A stretch of 64,000 nt of DNA from Torymus aiolomorphi (Eukaryota > Arthropoda > Insecta > Hymenoptera > Torymidae), in contig CM070876.1 of the NCBI GenBank assembly GCA_036365515.1, forward strand, positions 103,792,810-103,856,809. The letters run 5' to 3'. Both the position numbers and the translations under genes were made by a program. The notes beneath the pieces were generated by a model. The model was not told the origin of the DNA. It saw nothing but the letters and a program-made list of their open reading frames with translations, and searched no databases. Positions 24,085-36,440 of this stretch are shown here, piece by piece (the first letter of the stretch is position 1; each line of letters opens with the position of its first letter).

Positions 24085-24262
24085 TCTTATATATCACTAT
24101 TTCCTGGTTTTAATAATGCTAGTTTACCTTTAGAAATCATAGGGCCAGTAAAGCATCCATAATAAAAATACCATAAAGTAGAACGAGGCTCTGCTAGAGG
24201 AATATTATCTGCAACGGTATTTCTTTTTTATCTATTACTGCAGGTTGCGTGCTTTGACAGAC
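24085..24262 (-). pseudogene. Exon-like fragment, copy 2 (frameshifted)
   Basis: Clearly related to 23270-23455: the same order of AGACTTGAA, GCACGCAACCTGC, CCTCTAGCAGAGCC and GGGCCAGTAAAGCATC (written for either strand). A length change near 24215 shifts the frame, and the donor-like GTAAGA is ATAAGA here. It is best read as a decayed duplicate. Confidence 0.4.
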
Positions 24263-24596
24263 TTGAACATAATCTTTTGGTGGCCTTAATGCACAATAAT
24301 AATGATTTTGAACTCTTCTATGTTATAAACTATTTAATCATGATCTACTTGTCAATTATCATTGTTCTGATATCTCTGTAACAATAAAAAAAAGATTTCA
24401 CAAAGTAACAATACTTATATCAATAACATTATTTTTTTTATTTTATAATAAAAGTTTGCTACTTATCTGAAAATATATCTGAATATATATAAAGTATACC
24501 AAGTCAATTTAAAATCGAATTTCAATGATGTAAAAAGTCTTGAATATAACTTATAAATGATGACTGTAAGTATATGACCAGATATACCATATACGG

Positions 24597-25532
<936 letters not shown>

Positions 25533-27531
25533 TGTTACGTGACGTCTGTTAAGACCTCACGCACTCGTTATAAAAATGTTGTGGTCGTTGCCCTCGAGAA
25601 TATTAGTGTCACTCTCGCCAAGAGGGTACCTTCGCTTACCTTCGTCCCCTATATTCGCCCATATGGATATAGCGGCGCGCAATTGCTTCCTTGTGATATT
25701 CGTATTGATCGGGTTACCGTAGTATCTGCTCTCCTTATTTGTTGTCGAGACCGGAGACGTAAGTTCGTACAATACTCTTCGTACCCCAATATCGAGGGAG
25801 GGATAATTTATTGATGAAGTGGAATATTGTATAACTACCAGAGTTCTAAGGTATATTCTAAGTTTTAAGAAAGGATAAAATCGATTGAAGGAATAATGAA
25901 ATTATAACAATGCCTACTATTGGATATCACTTATTTATTACCAACCCGTAAATATTCTGTTAAATTACAATAATAAGACTTACTATCGTTTTATTACACT
26001 AGGAAATCATTTATGTATATAAAAGCGTCCTATGCAAATAAGGAATTGTCCCATACCAATCAATAATTATTTGGGAGAAAGTTAAGGAGAACAAAAGAAA
26101 CCACACATGCCACTACTTATTCCTCTTACGGTCAATTAATATTCGTAGATATCCGTCATACGCTAACGCTATGGAATAATCACTCTATTAGTTCGGCTGT
26201 CAGAATCTGAGACTTTATTCAATGTTCGCTGCCTGACTGCAACATGACCCTGAGTCTGGGTTAAGTGGCGATGCGCGCGTCTATGTGACGATACTGGCGC
26301 GCGGCTTAACGCGTCCGTGGAGGAGATATAACCTGCCGTCTAGGCGTGTCGTAAACGTGGAACGGGAGCACGCGGCGAGAGCGAGCGTCGTCAAACAGTC
26401 TTCTCCAGCACCCCGGATGGGTCTTTCGGATCCAGCTGTATCCGCGGATTAAGTATTTCTATATTTAGGGATCTAGGTACAGGCATAGAAATATTATTAT
26501 CTACGCAAGTAATTATTTTTCTTGACATATGTGATTATATATTTTCTTCTTCGTTGAGATGTTCCTCGGTGTTGCTGGATTTCCTCTATTATATGTGGAA
26601 TATGGTTATTTCAATCCTCCAGTATGCGGACACCTTGCTTCTGGGTTCTTCTTTCCTTTTTAAAGGCCGTTGCTGCTCTCTGGCTCCTTGAGGTTTGGAT
26701 CTAGAATGCGCTGCCGGGTTCTGGATGGACTGGCTTCGATGGATATGGCATATCAACGCCCGTATTGCGTAGATTCGCGAACTAAAGTAATCCTCAACCT
26801 ACTATGTAGGGTCTAACGAAAGGACGACGATATCGAAGTCCTATTAGGGTACGGTATAGTACCGATACTATCGATTATTGTAAGAATATTAAAAATATTA
26901 ATCTATTATAGAAAGTGAAAAATTTAATTTTTATTAGTAAAAATTATTAATTATTAATTAAAAATATATAATCAATTATTGATACAATTATTAATATAAT
27001 TACTTATTAATATAATTATTAATATACTTAATTAATATTAATTATTAATTAACAATAATAATTATATAATTATTATTGTTAAATTATTATCCAATTATTG
27101 AATTACTAGTTATCAATTATTTCTTAGAAATTCGTTAATTTATTATTGAATCGTTGTTTATTAAGGACACTTTATAAGAAACTTAACTTTCGTGGCATGT
27201 GTGGTAATACGCACAAGGGTTGAATGCTAAAGGAATCGGTTTGTGGTTTTCCGGGATTTTTCCATTCGATATTTGCAGAGCTTCACAGAAATTAGTTTAT
27301 TTTTCCCTTAGGGGATTAGTCGCTCGCCCTAAATCGGATAGTACTAGTCAAAAATTCTTGATCGGATTTTCTTAATTAAAAATTAAATATACCGTTTCGA
27401 AGAACGAACAGCAGTTTGTTTACCGACAATTATCTTAAACCAATCGTATGGTATAGAAATGGTATAATGGTATGGTGTGAAATTCTCGTAATAAGCAGTG
27501 CTTATAAATTTATAAAACTAGCGAAAATTAA

Positions 27532-27987
27532 GGGTTTTCGGTCACACTTCAGTAGAATCGCGTAACGGTCACACTAGGTGAATTTCACCCAGCGTCGAAA
27601 AAGTAATATCTAGCTTCGATAGTGAGTTTTATTTATCTAAAAATAATTTGTATGCATTTTTTCTTTAAGGATTCTAAAAGATGTCCTATGAGTATCAGTA
27701 AAGAAAATAAATTTTTATTGCTCCTTTTAAAAAGTATATTTATTTTAAAGATTGAATGCACGAAAAATGTCGAGTTTTAGAGTGTTTGTTTATTTTACTT
27801 GAATAATGAATATAAACGAATGAACAATTATTATGACACAAAAATATTGTAGAATATACTTTTTATTATCTTAATCTAATATAAGTAATGAAAAGTTATC
27901 AAAAAGGTATTTTCAAAGACTAAGCTACTGTCTGAGGAGTTAATATTTTTTGTTTAGGTGAATTTCACCCACAGTGACCGATTAGGG
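27532..27987. mobile_element. TTAA MITE inside the 3' LTR
   Basis: Flanked by TTAA (27528-27531 and 27988-27991). The inverted ends are GGGTTTTCGGTCACAC and the complement of CCCTAATCGGTCACTG, and inner palindromes AGGTGAATTTCACC occur near both ends. The same insertion is in the other LTR (41762-42218), where the ends GGGTCATCGGTCAC/CCCTCATCGGTCAC match better. It therefore predates the last transposition of element 1. Confidence 0.65.
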
Positions 27988-28227
27988 TTAAGGGTTAAAC
28001 TTATTAATTCACCGTTATTTGTTCTTTAATAAGGCATATTATTTGCCACGAAGTGATCGCTAATCGAGCGAGTTAACATAATTATGCCTTTGCACTCAGA
28101 GATAAGGAGTAGGCTGGTCACCTCGCAGTCGCAGGAGGCTGACGTCGACGGCACTTGACTCACACGAGTGAAAAAGAGAGGGAACGCATGCTCGGAGAAC
28201 GAAGGTAGCCGTACGTACAAGTATAGG

Positions 28228-28228
<1 letters not shown>

Positions 28229-28320
<92 letters not shown>
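28229..28320. repeat. (AT)n microsatellite in 3' LTR
   Basis: A pure AT dinucleotide run, uninterrupted here but interrupted by a ~230-bp insertion in the 5' LTR. Confidence 0.98.
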
Positions 28321-28323
<3 letters not shown>

Positions 28324-29268
28324 GCGATACACATACGCTCGCTGTTAATTATGCATTGAATTAATTTCCTATCTTTGTTTATTTACGGAGTCTATCAAAA
28401 TCCACGGGGAGAGAATTTACTACACTTTCAAATAATTTCAAGCATCAAGAGAATATATAGATAAATAATTTTGTCTTGATAATTTCGAAATTAACCGTTA
28501 TTATTTAATGTAGACGTATGCGTAATGGATAAAAGATATAAGTATATGCCATAAAATTTTAATTATAATTGTATAATATAGTTGTTAATTGTAATTATGG
28601 TTATTACCTAAATTTATTCCCTTTCTTTTATTTTGTTTTCCACTCCTGAGCAATTGATCAATTGACACTGTAACCTTATTGGTCCTGGTCCTGCAGGAAA
28701 GTCCACGTGGATTACTCGTACAGTCAATTTGTTAAGCGTCCCTTATTATGAATCTTTCTTGTAAAACTCGTTAATTTTATCTGTTATATTCACTGTTAGA
28801 GCATATGCTTCACTAATGCGTAGATGGATATAATATATGTTTTCTATAATTTTCTTTCTTAATATATTTCCTATACCTTATTGTATTAATTATTAATTGA
28901 ACAAAGAAGCTTTTATTCCGTAGCCTAAGGCGTACTTCGTGGTGCGGCTGTATGCGCCGAACTGACTCTCCGCGGTTGCCCGGTCGCGAGCTGCACCTCC
29001 CCCGATTTTCTTTTCTCTCTCTCTTTCACATTCAGTCATCCCGGGCGGCAACAGGCGATAAGCACCACGCCACCACTTTAGGGATCCGATTTCGCTTTTA
29101 ACGTGGTGTGCTGCAACGTGACATAGTTATCAGCACATTCTACAGACAATCGACTTCGGTTGTGAGGCGATTAATAAGGAAACTAACAAATGAAATGAAA
29201 TTGTGTAACGAAGCGAATTGAAAATTTTCTGAACGAAAAACTATCGCCGACAACTGCATCACGTAACA

Positions 29269-29281
29269 GTACCCCCTTCTT
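29269..29281 (-). promoter_or_regulatory. Element 1 polypurine tract
   Basis: On the minus strand AAGAAGGGGGTAC directly precedes the 3' LTR TGTTACG. This is the expected position and composition for the plus-strand DNA synthesis primer of an LTR element. Confidence 0.75.
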
Positions 29282-29608
29282 AGGATTAGTGCCGTCCCTG
29301 GCAGTGAATTCCGCTCCTGTCGATTATGACCATCGTAGGTTGGTGTTTATTCTCCTAGGGAAAGTGCTGATTATTTGGTAAGGTGCTTAGAGAAAGTCCA
29401 ATTAACGTAGTTGCGTGTTATGTTTTAGAAAAGTCAATGTGTCCACTACAACTTTAGCCACTGTAGGTCTGCAAGGGCACTTTGGTTGTCGCCCGTCTCA
29501 TCACTTGTAGTGGTTATTTCCAAGTTTATAAGGTCCGGTGAGGGTGTGCGCCGGAAATTCAGAAAGCGTTGTAGTTCCTGAATCGGATCCGTGCGTCCAT
29601 GTGGATAG

Positions 29609-30367
29609 TTATAATAATGGCGATGGCGGTCTCCTTAATTCACGCTGAGCGCAACATATGGCAGCATGCAGCTTATGGTTGCGGACGTCGATGGAAAGCC
29701 CACAAGGGGTGTGAACTCTCTTGACCAGGTGTTCAGTGGTAGTATACTGTCGTCGCGCGGGTCTGGCATGGTAGCAACGGTCGGCATAGTGGAGAGCCTT
29801 ACGGGCCGAACTCTCGGTAAAGTATTGCACGAACCCGTGTGACAATCTACCCTTTTTATCCCGTACGGCATGGCAGTATTCCATTACTCCGAACTGCGAA
29901 AACTGGAGGAGGAATTGATTCTGTTGTTCTTTCTCCGCACGCCCTTTGTTGTCTTTGATTGTTTTTGATTTTCCCCAAGGGATCTAGCAGAAAACCCGGG
30001 TTCCCTCATATGAATGGGGAAGAACTTTTAACTCCGGGTCATTATTTGGCGATGAGTCGACAACGTGTATTTCCGATCGTATCTTAGGCGGTTCGGGGCT
30101 AAGATCTCGGGTTTTAGTGGTCGAGTCTATGTCCCTTTCAAGGAGCCATAGATCCTTATTTCTTCTTGCGCTTTCGGCATGTTTTTGGTCGTTGAAAGTG
30201 ATGGTTGCCGTGCGCGTCGATAACGTTTCTGAGACGATCGTTACAGCTGCGATGGGTCCGGCCTGCGAGAAGCAGTCTAAAAGTGCTCCTAGGGAAAGTT
30301 CTTTATCGTAGGTAATTGAAGTAGTTCTGGGTGAATTGGAACCTTTGGGCGAATCGAGAAATTCCAT
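29609..30367 (-). pseudogene. Element 1 accessory ORF with two RRM-like segments
   Basis: Starts 31 bp after the env stop. The first part (30367-29984, 127 residues) has LGALLDCFSQAGPI, then AAVTIVSET and TRTATITFNDQKHAESA, the alternation of an RNA-recognition motif. An in-frame TAG (29984-29986) follows VFC. The same frame then continues through FLLQFSQFG and GRLSHGFVQYFTESSARKAL, a very good RNP1/alpha-2 region of a second RRM, and stops at 29609. RRMs bind single-stranded RNA; a role in RNA packaging, export or silencing evasion is conjecture. Errantiviruses normally end after env, so this looks like a captured cellular gene. The single stop may be a mutation or a readthrough site. Confidence 0.6.
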
Positions 30368-30398
30368 GATGAAGGTTCTGAAATGGACATTAGAAATG

Positions 30399-32355
30399 TT
30401 AATCGGTCTCTGGAATTTGACGCGAAGGACCGCTAAGTAGGCAGGGATTGGGGGGTGTAGGCGGTGTGCTGGTAAATTGCTTCATTTCTAGGGATTGGTT
30501 ATGGTTTCCAATACCGGAGGTTACTATAGTGAAAGGGGGCGTAACAGTAGGAGGTGAAGTTCGGCGCCATTTAAGCCTAAAGTACAATACAGCGAGTCCA
30601 ATTGCCAAGAATATTATGACTTGTACCGAAAGTCCACCATACAACATAGTATGAGTAAGGTTCGTACTCCTTTCGTGTCTACCGAGCTGCTGCATATGTT
30701 CGACCAGGGTTTTCAAAGGTATTTTATTATTACTCCATGCTGGAATATCCACATCCTTTAGCGTAACGAGGTTAATTGGCGCCGTATTATTAACCAGCCC
30801 TGGGTATAGATTCGTAATGTTTAGTCCAAGGTTTGGATTATAGATGTATTGTATAGTGGCCAACTTCATATCATGGGCGATTAAAACGGTAGTTTTGGTT
30901 CTACCCATGCATGTATTGGCCATCCGCAGGATCCCTAACCCCTTTAAGGCAATGGTTCGATAAATCCCCTCGGGACAGGAAATCCTAAGGGTTTCCTCCG
31001 TTAGTGTAGAAAAAAGCCAGGATCCGTCGATTTCTAAGTACCTCCAGTGGGTAGATTCTGAGTTCCATACCTCTATGTCGCAAAGGCTGAGGACATCCAT
31101 AGTAGGGTTCAACAACATTTCTACCTCACATTTCCGAGGTTCGGACACAATTGCCATCATCCCTGGCGCAGAACAAATAGGGCTGTAATGGGCGTCGATG
31201 CAATGAGACATACGAGCTTGGTCCAACTCAAAATAGGTTTGCTGGTCTTTGCTAACGGCGAGGAACGTAAATCTGGGCGCGATATATGCTAGCCCCATGG
31301 TTTCGTTGTGAAATCTTTGGGGAACCCCTATTGGGTGCAGTTTATGTAAATCGTATATCATTTTGTCGGTGAGGGGTATAAATAGTTTTACGATGACCCT
31401 TCCCTCGTGGTAAGCGGCGTCAAGCGTGCTAATCCTCGCAAGTTCTTCTGTCCGGACGTGTTTCGTAGGTATCGGCAGATCCAAGTTATCCTCGAGCTGG
31501 TTAATATCGGTTGCGATTTGATCCAAGGTATCCTTTCGCAAGAGTTTCGGGTGGAGTCTACGTTCAACCAAACTGTTAAGGACGTCCAAGAGCTCCTGGT
31601 TACATATTATGAGATGATCCACTTGTGCTTCAGTCTGTCTGGAAAATCTGTTGTACTCCCATAGGAGGTAATTCCGTTCAGTTTCGTGTGTTAAAGAATT
31701 AATTCTGTCCTCTAGCAAGGTCTCCATGGCCTTTAGCCGGATATTATGAGATGCCGTAACATTATATAGTTCTTCTAGCCCCGCTGATAAGATGTGTCTT
31801 TTCGTTGGAAAGTTTTACAAGGTTATTTTGGTCTTTAAACAGCTGGTCAATGTATCGATTAATAAGGTCGGCATCATCCGTGGTGATCAATCCGAACAGG
31901 CTTTTACTAAGGCTGCCGATTACTCCCAATGGGGGCATTCTTCGAGCTCTCATGCCGCTCAGTGATGACTCAGCGTCAAAGTCCTGTACATTCATACTAT
32001 CAGCCGCTAGCTTGATGTCATGATGTATTTTCTCTAAAGTCCGTAATTTTATTTCTATAAGGTCCTTGTGAAGAATCATGTGACATAGGTTGGGGCTGAG
32101 GTGGGTTGTACAATTCTTGAAGTGGCCGTTATAATTTCGAGTAGGCCCATGCGCTCGTAAGAAGGTGGGAAGGTCGAGATATATGATAAGGCTCCAGGTT
32201 CCCCGTTGGAACCGCACTGGATGCATTTTCTCGTAGTAGATTCCTGGATTTGAGGGGATTTGGGTGACCTCATAATGGGTATTAGTGGTTACAGAGGTCC
32301 CCAAAGGGATTAATATAGCAAGGAAAGGAAAGAGAACAGGGTTGAAGTTAGGCAT
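30399..32355 (-). pseudogene. env: Element 1 envelope, F-protein-like, one frameshift
   Basis: The first frame (32355-31762, 197 residues) begins with a hydrophobic signal-like segment. It carries a furin-type site RARR (residues 136-139) followed by a hydrophobic segment with IGSLSKSLFG, as in insect errantivirus Env and baculovirus F proteins. The second frame (30399-31727) is shifted relative to the first, with the change near 31740-31760. It has coiled-coil-like helices at its start and a membrane anchor near its end (VIIFLAIGLAVLYF) plus a short cytoplasmic tail. Class I fusion proteins of this type mediate virus-cell fusion. The start lies 33 bp past the pol stop; errantivirus env is normally expressed from a spliced RNA. 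As it stands the gene is broken. Confidence 0.8.
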
Positions 32356-32387
32356 GATGAGAACCTGAAATACACGGGCAATGTATG

Positions 32388-33464
32388 TTAGTCGGATGAG
32401 TCGGAGGGCGGTACCATTTTTAGTTTGTGGGTGTGCTTCCGAATTCGTTTCCCGCTGGGTAGTTCGAGTATCACATTATTTCTTCCTAGTACCTCAACAA
32501 TTTTGAGCGGCTTGTTATAAAAGCTATTAAATTTTGCGGTTCGAGGTTCCTTGAGTATCCACGCATACTCTTCTACTCGAACATTAAGGGGTTTTACCTT
32601 TTGATCATACCGCACTTTGGATCGTTCTTTACTACGAATCTGGTTCTCACCAGCTATGACTTGCAGTTCTCCTAATCGGGTAACTAAATTCTGTAAGTAC
32701 AGGTTATACGTTCTCAACTTTTCGTCCTTGGGAATTTTTACAGGGAATCGTGCGAGTTTCCCAAATACAAGTTCGAAAGGAGTGAAATTTGTGGAGGAAT
32801 GTACACTTGTGTTGTAAGTGAAGGCAGCAAAGGGAGCAAGATTGTCCCAATCATCGTACTTTTCTGAGTAAGTACGTATGAAGTCTACTAACGGGGCATG
32901 GCTTCGCTCTAAAGATCCGTTGGTTTGGGGGTGATATCCTGAGGTCGTGAGATGATGGATTTTAAAAATACGCATCAGCCCTTCAACAATTTCTGATAAA
33001 AAGCTGGTTCCTCGGTCTGATAACATGGCACGGGGTGCTCCAAAGTGACAAATGAGGTGCTTAGCGAGGGCGTCTGCAATAGTAACCACCCGTAAATCTC
33101 GGATTGGTACAGCAATAAGATACTTTGTTAAGTTACCTTGCATGGTGAGCAAGTGACAATTTCCTCGTGGAGTCATCTTTAATTTGCCCACGGTATCGAT
33201 TGAAACCTTATCGAAAGCCTCAATGAGTGTGTCAGTGAGTATCATCGGCTCTCGGGTTTTTATGCGCTCTATCTTCTTTTCTTGGCAACTAGGACATCGT
33301 CGAACGTAATCCAATATATCGTTGTGCATGCCGGGCCAATAGTATCTCTCCCGGATTTTTTGGTAAGTTTGATTAATTTCCCTTATGTCCTCCGACCAAA
33401 CTATCGTGTAAGGTTTCAATAATGTGGCGGCGTTCGTTCTCGGATGGCAGGGTGACCTTTGCAA
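32388..33464 (-). CDS. Element 1 integrase
   Basis: A 358-residue frame with the CPSC half of the HHCC zinc finger (Cys57, Cys60). The catalytic triad is Asp90 (SIDTVG), Asp150 (LSDRGTSF) and Glu186 (GSLERSH), with the classical D-x35-E spacing, followed by a C-terminal beta-rich domain (KPLKIVEVLG). It inserts the cDNA into host chromatin. The His pair of the zinc finger is in the preceding frame (33373-34257, VGGHKG), so a frameshift separates them near 33370-33400. All catalytic residues are present. Confidence 0.9.
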   Translation of the reverse strand: MQRSPCHPRTNAATLLKPYTIVWSEDIREINQTYQKIRERYYWPGMHNDILDYVRRCPSCQEKKIERIKTREPMILTDTLIEAFDKVSIDTVGKLKMTPRGNCHLLTMQGNLTKYLIAVPIRDLRVVTIADALAKHLICHFGAPRAMLSDRGTSFLSEIVEGLMRIFKIHHLTTSGYHPQTNGSLERSHAPLVDFIRTYSEKYDDWDNLAPFAAFTYNTSVHSSTNFTPFELVFGKLARFPVKIPKDEKLRTYNLYLQNLVTRLGELQVIAGENQIRSKERSKVRYDQKVKPLNVRVEEYAWILKEPRTAKFNSFYNKPLKIVEVLGRNNVILELPSGKRIRKHTHKLKMVPPSDSSD

Positions 33465-34257
33465 AACATATAACGACCTTTATTGGTGTTCCACCGAACA
33501 GGTCTCCCAGAATTTCGGTGAGTAATCCAGGGTCTAGGCTATCGGAGAAATCCCCCCTTCTCGATATCCGGAAGCTCGTAAGGTTTTTCTTCATTAGAGT
33601 GTCTCTTAGGGTTTTAAGTGTACGCCTTATACAGGAGACATCAGTGGTGTCATAGTATTTGTCCTTAATGATAAGGGAAAAAATATTATGGTTTTTATAT
33701 GGGGTTGTTATGATTTGTCCTACCTTAGCCTTCTTTGCCTTGAGATCCTTTAGACTAATGGCTCCAATTTCCGAAAGCAACCTAGAGACGGGAGTGTCAC
33801 TATCACAATCCCTGGAGAGGAAATGTACGTAATTATCCCTCTTGTAGGTAAGGCACTGTCGGGAGGAGATTACATTATTTCTTAAGAGAGGAGGAGACGG
33901 GGTTATAGCAGGTGAGTTAGTGCTAGACTCGTCCGAGTGTTGAGATGTCTCATTTCGCTCCGCAGGGTCTTTATATTGATTAAGAGGAGTGTATTGCCCT
34001 AGTAGTGAAGCAAAGAGGGCCAAGGTATCAGAGGGCGCCTTGCTGAAGTTTAATCTAGCGGATTGCGAGGGTTCTAGATCTTCCGGTATGTGATCTAATC
34101 GGGGAAATTTCAGGCCGGGACGCTGTCCGTCACATAGAGGCGTACTTCTAGCTGTCGGAAGGCCCATGTGTATCTGTGGGGTCAGAGAGATGCTTCGTGG
34201 TCCAGGTCTGCTGATGGTTAAGACGTCATCTCTTTTGGTATCATCAGGGCTCTTCAT
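33373..34257 (-). CDS. Element 1 pol segment between RNase H and integrase
   Basis: A 294-residue frame. The first half is Pro/Ser/Thr-rich linker. From about residue 130 there is a folded-looking domain (NYVHFLSRDC, VGQIITTPY, IFSLIIKDK, TSFRISRRGDF, TPIKVVICF) ending in ETLHDSLVGGHKG, the His part of the integrase zinc finger. The same strand pattern occurs at the same place in element 2 (52418-52850). The alternation of strands and the ISRRGDF-type turn recall a macro-domain-like fold, but this is an impression and function is unknown. Confidence 0.55.
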   Translation of the reverse strand: MKSPDDTKRDDVLTISRPGPRSISLTPQIHMGLPTARSTPLCDGQRPGLKFPRLDHIPEDLEPSQSARLNFSKAPSDTLALFASLLGQYTPLNQYKDPAERNETSQHSDESSTNSPAITPSPPLLRNNVISSRQCLTYKRDNYVHFLSRDCDSDTPVSRLLSEIGAISLKDLKAKKAKVGQIITTPYKNHNIFSLIIKDKYYDTTDVSCIRRTLKTLRDTLMKKNLTSFRISRRGDFSDSLDPGLLTEILGDLFGGTPIKVVICFAKVTLPSENERRHIIETLHDSLVGGHKGN

Positions 34258-34383
34258 TGGTTGGTCGTCCCTTTCCGTTTCGTTCTCGGATGGTTGTGTG
34301 CCTTTTCCTTCCGAGTGTTGACTCGCGTGGCTAACTTCTGGAGGCCTGGTGATATCGGCTGTTCGTTCTACTAGATCCTTAAT

Positions 34384-35394
34384 TCATTGCGATAGGGCGG
34401 CGTCGTTGCCGTTATCCTCGTCATAGGGATCTAGCCTATCTAATACACTGCGAATTGTTTCATCGATTCCTTCTTCCTCCGAAATAGATGTAGGAAGTTC
34501 TACTTCTAACTGCTGCTCTTCATCTTCATTCTCATACTGAGACTTACTGGCATGGATTCTCATACTCTCGTCGAACCTTTGAATGGTTTCAAATATTTCA
34601 GCTTTAGAAAGGGTGGTTTTAGACCCTGGCGAAACGTCAACAGACTCGGTGTCACTCTGTCCCAGGGCTGGAGCCTCAATTTCCACTTGACTCTCAGGAA
34701 CCTCGGCTGGTTCTAGCCTTGGTTCGGAGCTCGAGTTCACTTCGGGTCTTGCTCTTTCAGGGTCATTGAGCCTCAATCCACTTTTCCGTGGATCATAGAT
34801 CGGCGGTTGTTCTTTTGACTCCTCAGAGTCTTGGATGGTTGTGGAAGACATGGCGGTCGGAGATTGACTAAATCTCGGTCCTTGTGACACGTTAATATGG
34901 TTCCGAGAGGTTTTGTCGATCGGGGTAGAACATCGAGGTTTGATAACGCTCCCTGGTTCAGACGAGATTCGATCTCGAGGGGTTATGACCTTCTTAGGAT
35001 CGGTTGCATTTTTCTGTCTTGTTCTTTGTGCTATTGCACTGTGGTCCAATATACGGGCGGTTTTCCGTGTCGTAGCCCCTAGGGGTCGCCCGTTAGGTTT
35101 GGGGATTTGCTTCACTGGTACTTGGGTTTCCCTTCGATCTCGAGAGGTCGATGCCTCAGGGTTGTCGGGACAGGCACTGGGAGGCGGTATAGCGGCGCTT
35201 CCCTGTCGGGTGTGGGGTGCCTTAGAACCTGATTTTGCTTTCTCGATTACCATCACCTTTAGTTCTGGTAAGTTGGTATTGATCTCCTCTTCAGAGGGTT
35301 GATCAGTGGGATTCCTCGACAGGGCGTCCGCGTTACAATTTAATTTTCCAGGTTTGTATTTGAAGATGTATTCATAGCCAGTGAATTTGAACAT
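34384..35394 (-). CDS. Element 1 RNase H tail and charged linker
   Basis: A 336-residue frame beginning [13 protein letters not shown] and NADALSRNP, the conserved end of the Ty3/gypsy RNase H region. A long Ser/Pro/Glu-rich, probably disordered stretch follows, with an AT-hook-like NGRPLGA near residue 100 and an acidic C-terminus. It is out of frame with the RNase H segment upstream (35372-35941). Large linkers before integrase are unusual but not unknown. Confidence 0.6.
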   Translation of the reverse strand: MFKFTGYEYIFKYKPGKLNCNADALSRNPTDQPSEEEINTNLPELKVMVIEKAKSGSKAPHTRQGSAAIPPPSACPDNPEASTSRDRRETQVPVKQIPKPNGRPLGATTRKTARILDHSAIAQRTRQKNATDPKKVITPRDRISSEPGSVIKPRCSTPIDKTSRNHINVSQGPRFSQSPTAMSSTTIQDSEESKEQPPIYDPRKSGLRLNDPERARPEVNSSSEPRLEPAEVPESQVEIEAPALGQSDTESVDVSPGSKTTLSKAEIFETIQRFDESMRIHASKSQYENEDEEQQLEVELPTSISEEEGIDETIRSVLDRLDPYDEDNGNDAALSQ

Positions 35395-35941
35395 CCACCG
35401 ACATGAGTCTTTGTCCTGGATCTTTCCGATTATGCATCCAATTCAATGGTTCATGATCGGCGACAAGGGTGAATTTTCGACCCAAAAGATAGGGCCGAAA
35501 CTGATTAAGGGCATATAGGACGGCTAAGCATTCCTTCTCGGTAGTGCTATAATTGCGCTCGGCCTGGTTCAAGGTTCTTGAGAGGTACGCAACAGGATGG
35601 TCAAAGTTTTCTTTTTCTTGGCTTAGAACGGCTCCTATCGCTCCATCTGACGCGTCAGTCGTCAGAGTAAAAGGTTTCTCGAAATCGGGGAATAGCAAAA
35701 TCGGGTACTGGCATAAGCATTCTCTGAGACGATTAAATGCTTCTTCCTCGGTTCCTTCCCAGTTGAACTCGTGATCCTTCTTCAGTAGGTCGTATAGTGC
35801 TTTCGCAATTTTAGCGTAGTCTTTGATGAAGCGGCGATAGTATCCGGTGAGCCCCAAGAATTCTCTTCCTGACTCCTTTAGGCCGAGGGAAGTTCTTGAC
35901 AGCTTTGATCTTTTCCGGGTCCGGTTCGATTCCTCGTTCAC
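35372..35941 (-). CDS. Element 1 RT thumb/connection and RNase H
   Basis: A 189-residue frame containing [15 protein letters not shown] (connection), [15 protein letters not shown] with the first RNase H acids, [14 protein letters not shown] with the active-site Glu, and [12 protein letters not shown] with the third Asp. It degrades genome RNA in the RNA/DNA hybrid. The frame overlaps RT (35811-36440) in another register, so one frameshift lies near 35870-35900. Another lies at the 3' end near 35385. Confidence 0.85.
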   Translation of the reverse strand: MNEESNRTRKRSKLSRTSLGLKESGREFLGLTGYYRRFIKDYAKIAKALYDLLKKDHEFNWEGTEEEAFNRLRECLCQYPILLFPDFEKPFTLTTDASDGAIGAVLSQEKENFDHPVAYLSRTLNQAERNYSTTEKECLAVLYALNQFRPYLLGRKFTLVADHEPLNWMHNRKDPGQRLMSVDVQIHWL

Positions 35942-36440
35942 TAATAATATGACCTAGAAAAGCGACTTCTTTTCGAAGGAAGTGCACCTTTTCAGGTTGT
36001 AATACTAGTTTTGTCGCGGATAAACGAGCAAAGAATTTCCGGACGCGACGATCGTGTTCCCTTAGGGACTTTGCGTGGATAATGACATCATCCATATAAA
36101 CTAGCATTTCTTCGCATTCTAATCCCTTTTTTATTTGGTCCATCATTCTTTGGAACGTAGCCGGGGCATTTTTCAATCCCATGGGCATGCGGTTAAACTC
36201 GTAGTGCCCTGAAGGGGTGGAAAAGGCGGTTTTCCATTCATCTTCTGGAGCCATTTCGATTTGGTGGAACCCAGATGCGAGGTCGAACACCGAGAAATAC
36301 ATGGCTCCACGCAATTGGTCTAAGAGATCCGCGATGTTGGGTAGAGGGTAAGCGTCCCCTACAGTTCGCTGGTTTAGGTCACGGAAGTCCACTACCATTC
36401 TCCACCTGGCGTTTCCTTGCGAATCCGCTCGTTTGGGCAC
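35811..36440 (-). CDS. Element 1 reverse transcriptase
   Basis: A 209-residue frame with the standard Ty3/gypsy motifs: [24 protein letters not shown] (motif A Asp53), [16 protein letters not shown] and the catalytic YMDD (Tyr115 to Asp118), then [15 protein letters not shown]. It copies the element RNA into DNA in cytoplasmic particles. All catalytic residues are intact. The N-terminal palm is in other frames (36392-36580), so at least one frameshift precedes it. Confidence 0.92.
   Translation of the reverse strand: MPKRADSQGNARWRMVVDFRDLNQRTVGDAYPLPNIADLLDQLRGAMYFSVFDLASGFHQIEMAPEDEWKTAFSTPSGHYEFNRMPMGLKNAPATFQRMMDQIKKGLECEEMLVYMDDVIIHAKSLREHDRRVRKFFARLSATKLVLQPEKVHFLRKEVAFLGHIISERGIEPDPEKIKAVKNFPRPKGVRKRILGAHRILSPLHQRLR

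Larger units (their letters stand above)
25533..29268 (-). repeat. Element 1, 3' LTR (3736 bp)
   Basis: Begins TGTTACGTGACG and ends GCATCACGTAACA, with inverted terminal bases. It contains a TTAA MITE (27532-27987), an (AT)n tract (about 28229-28320) and GC-rich blocks near 26260-26420 and 28920-29060. A 71-residue minus-strand frame (25557-25772) is conserved in both LTRs but has no recognisable domain; young LTRs would share it anyway. Confidence 0.9.

Noticed and set aside
25557..25772. 71-residue conserved frame in both LTRs as a gene
   Set aside because: The LTRs are nearly identical overall, so conservation is uninformative, and no domain is recognisable.
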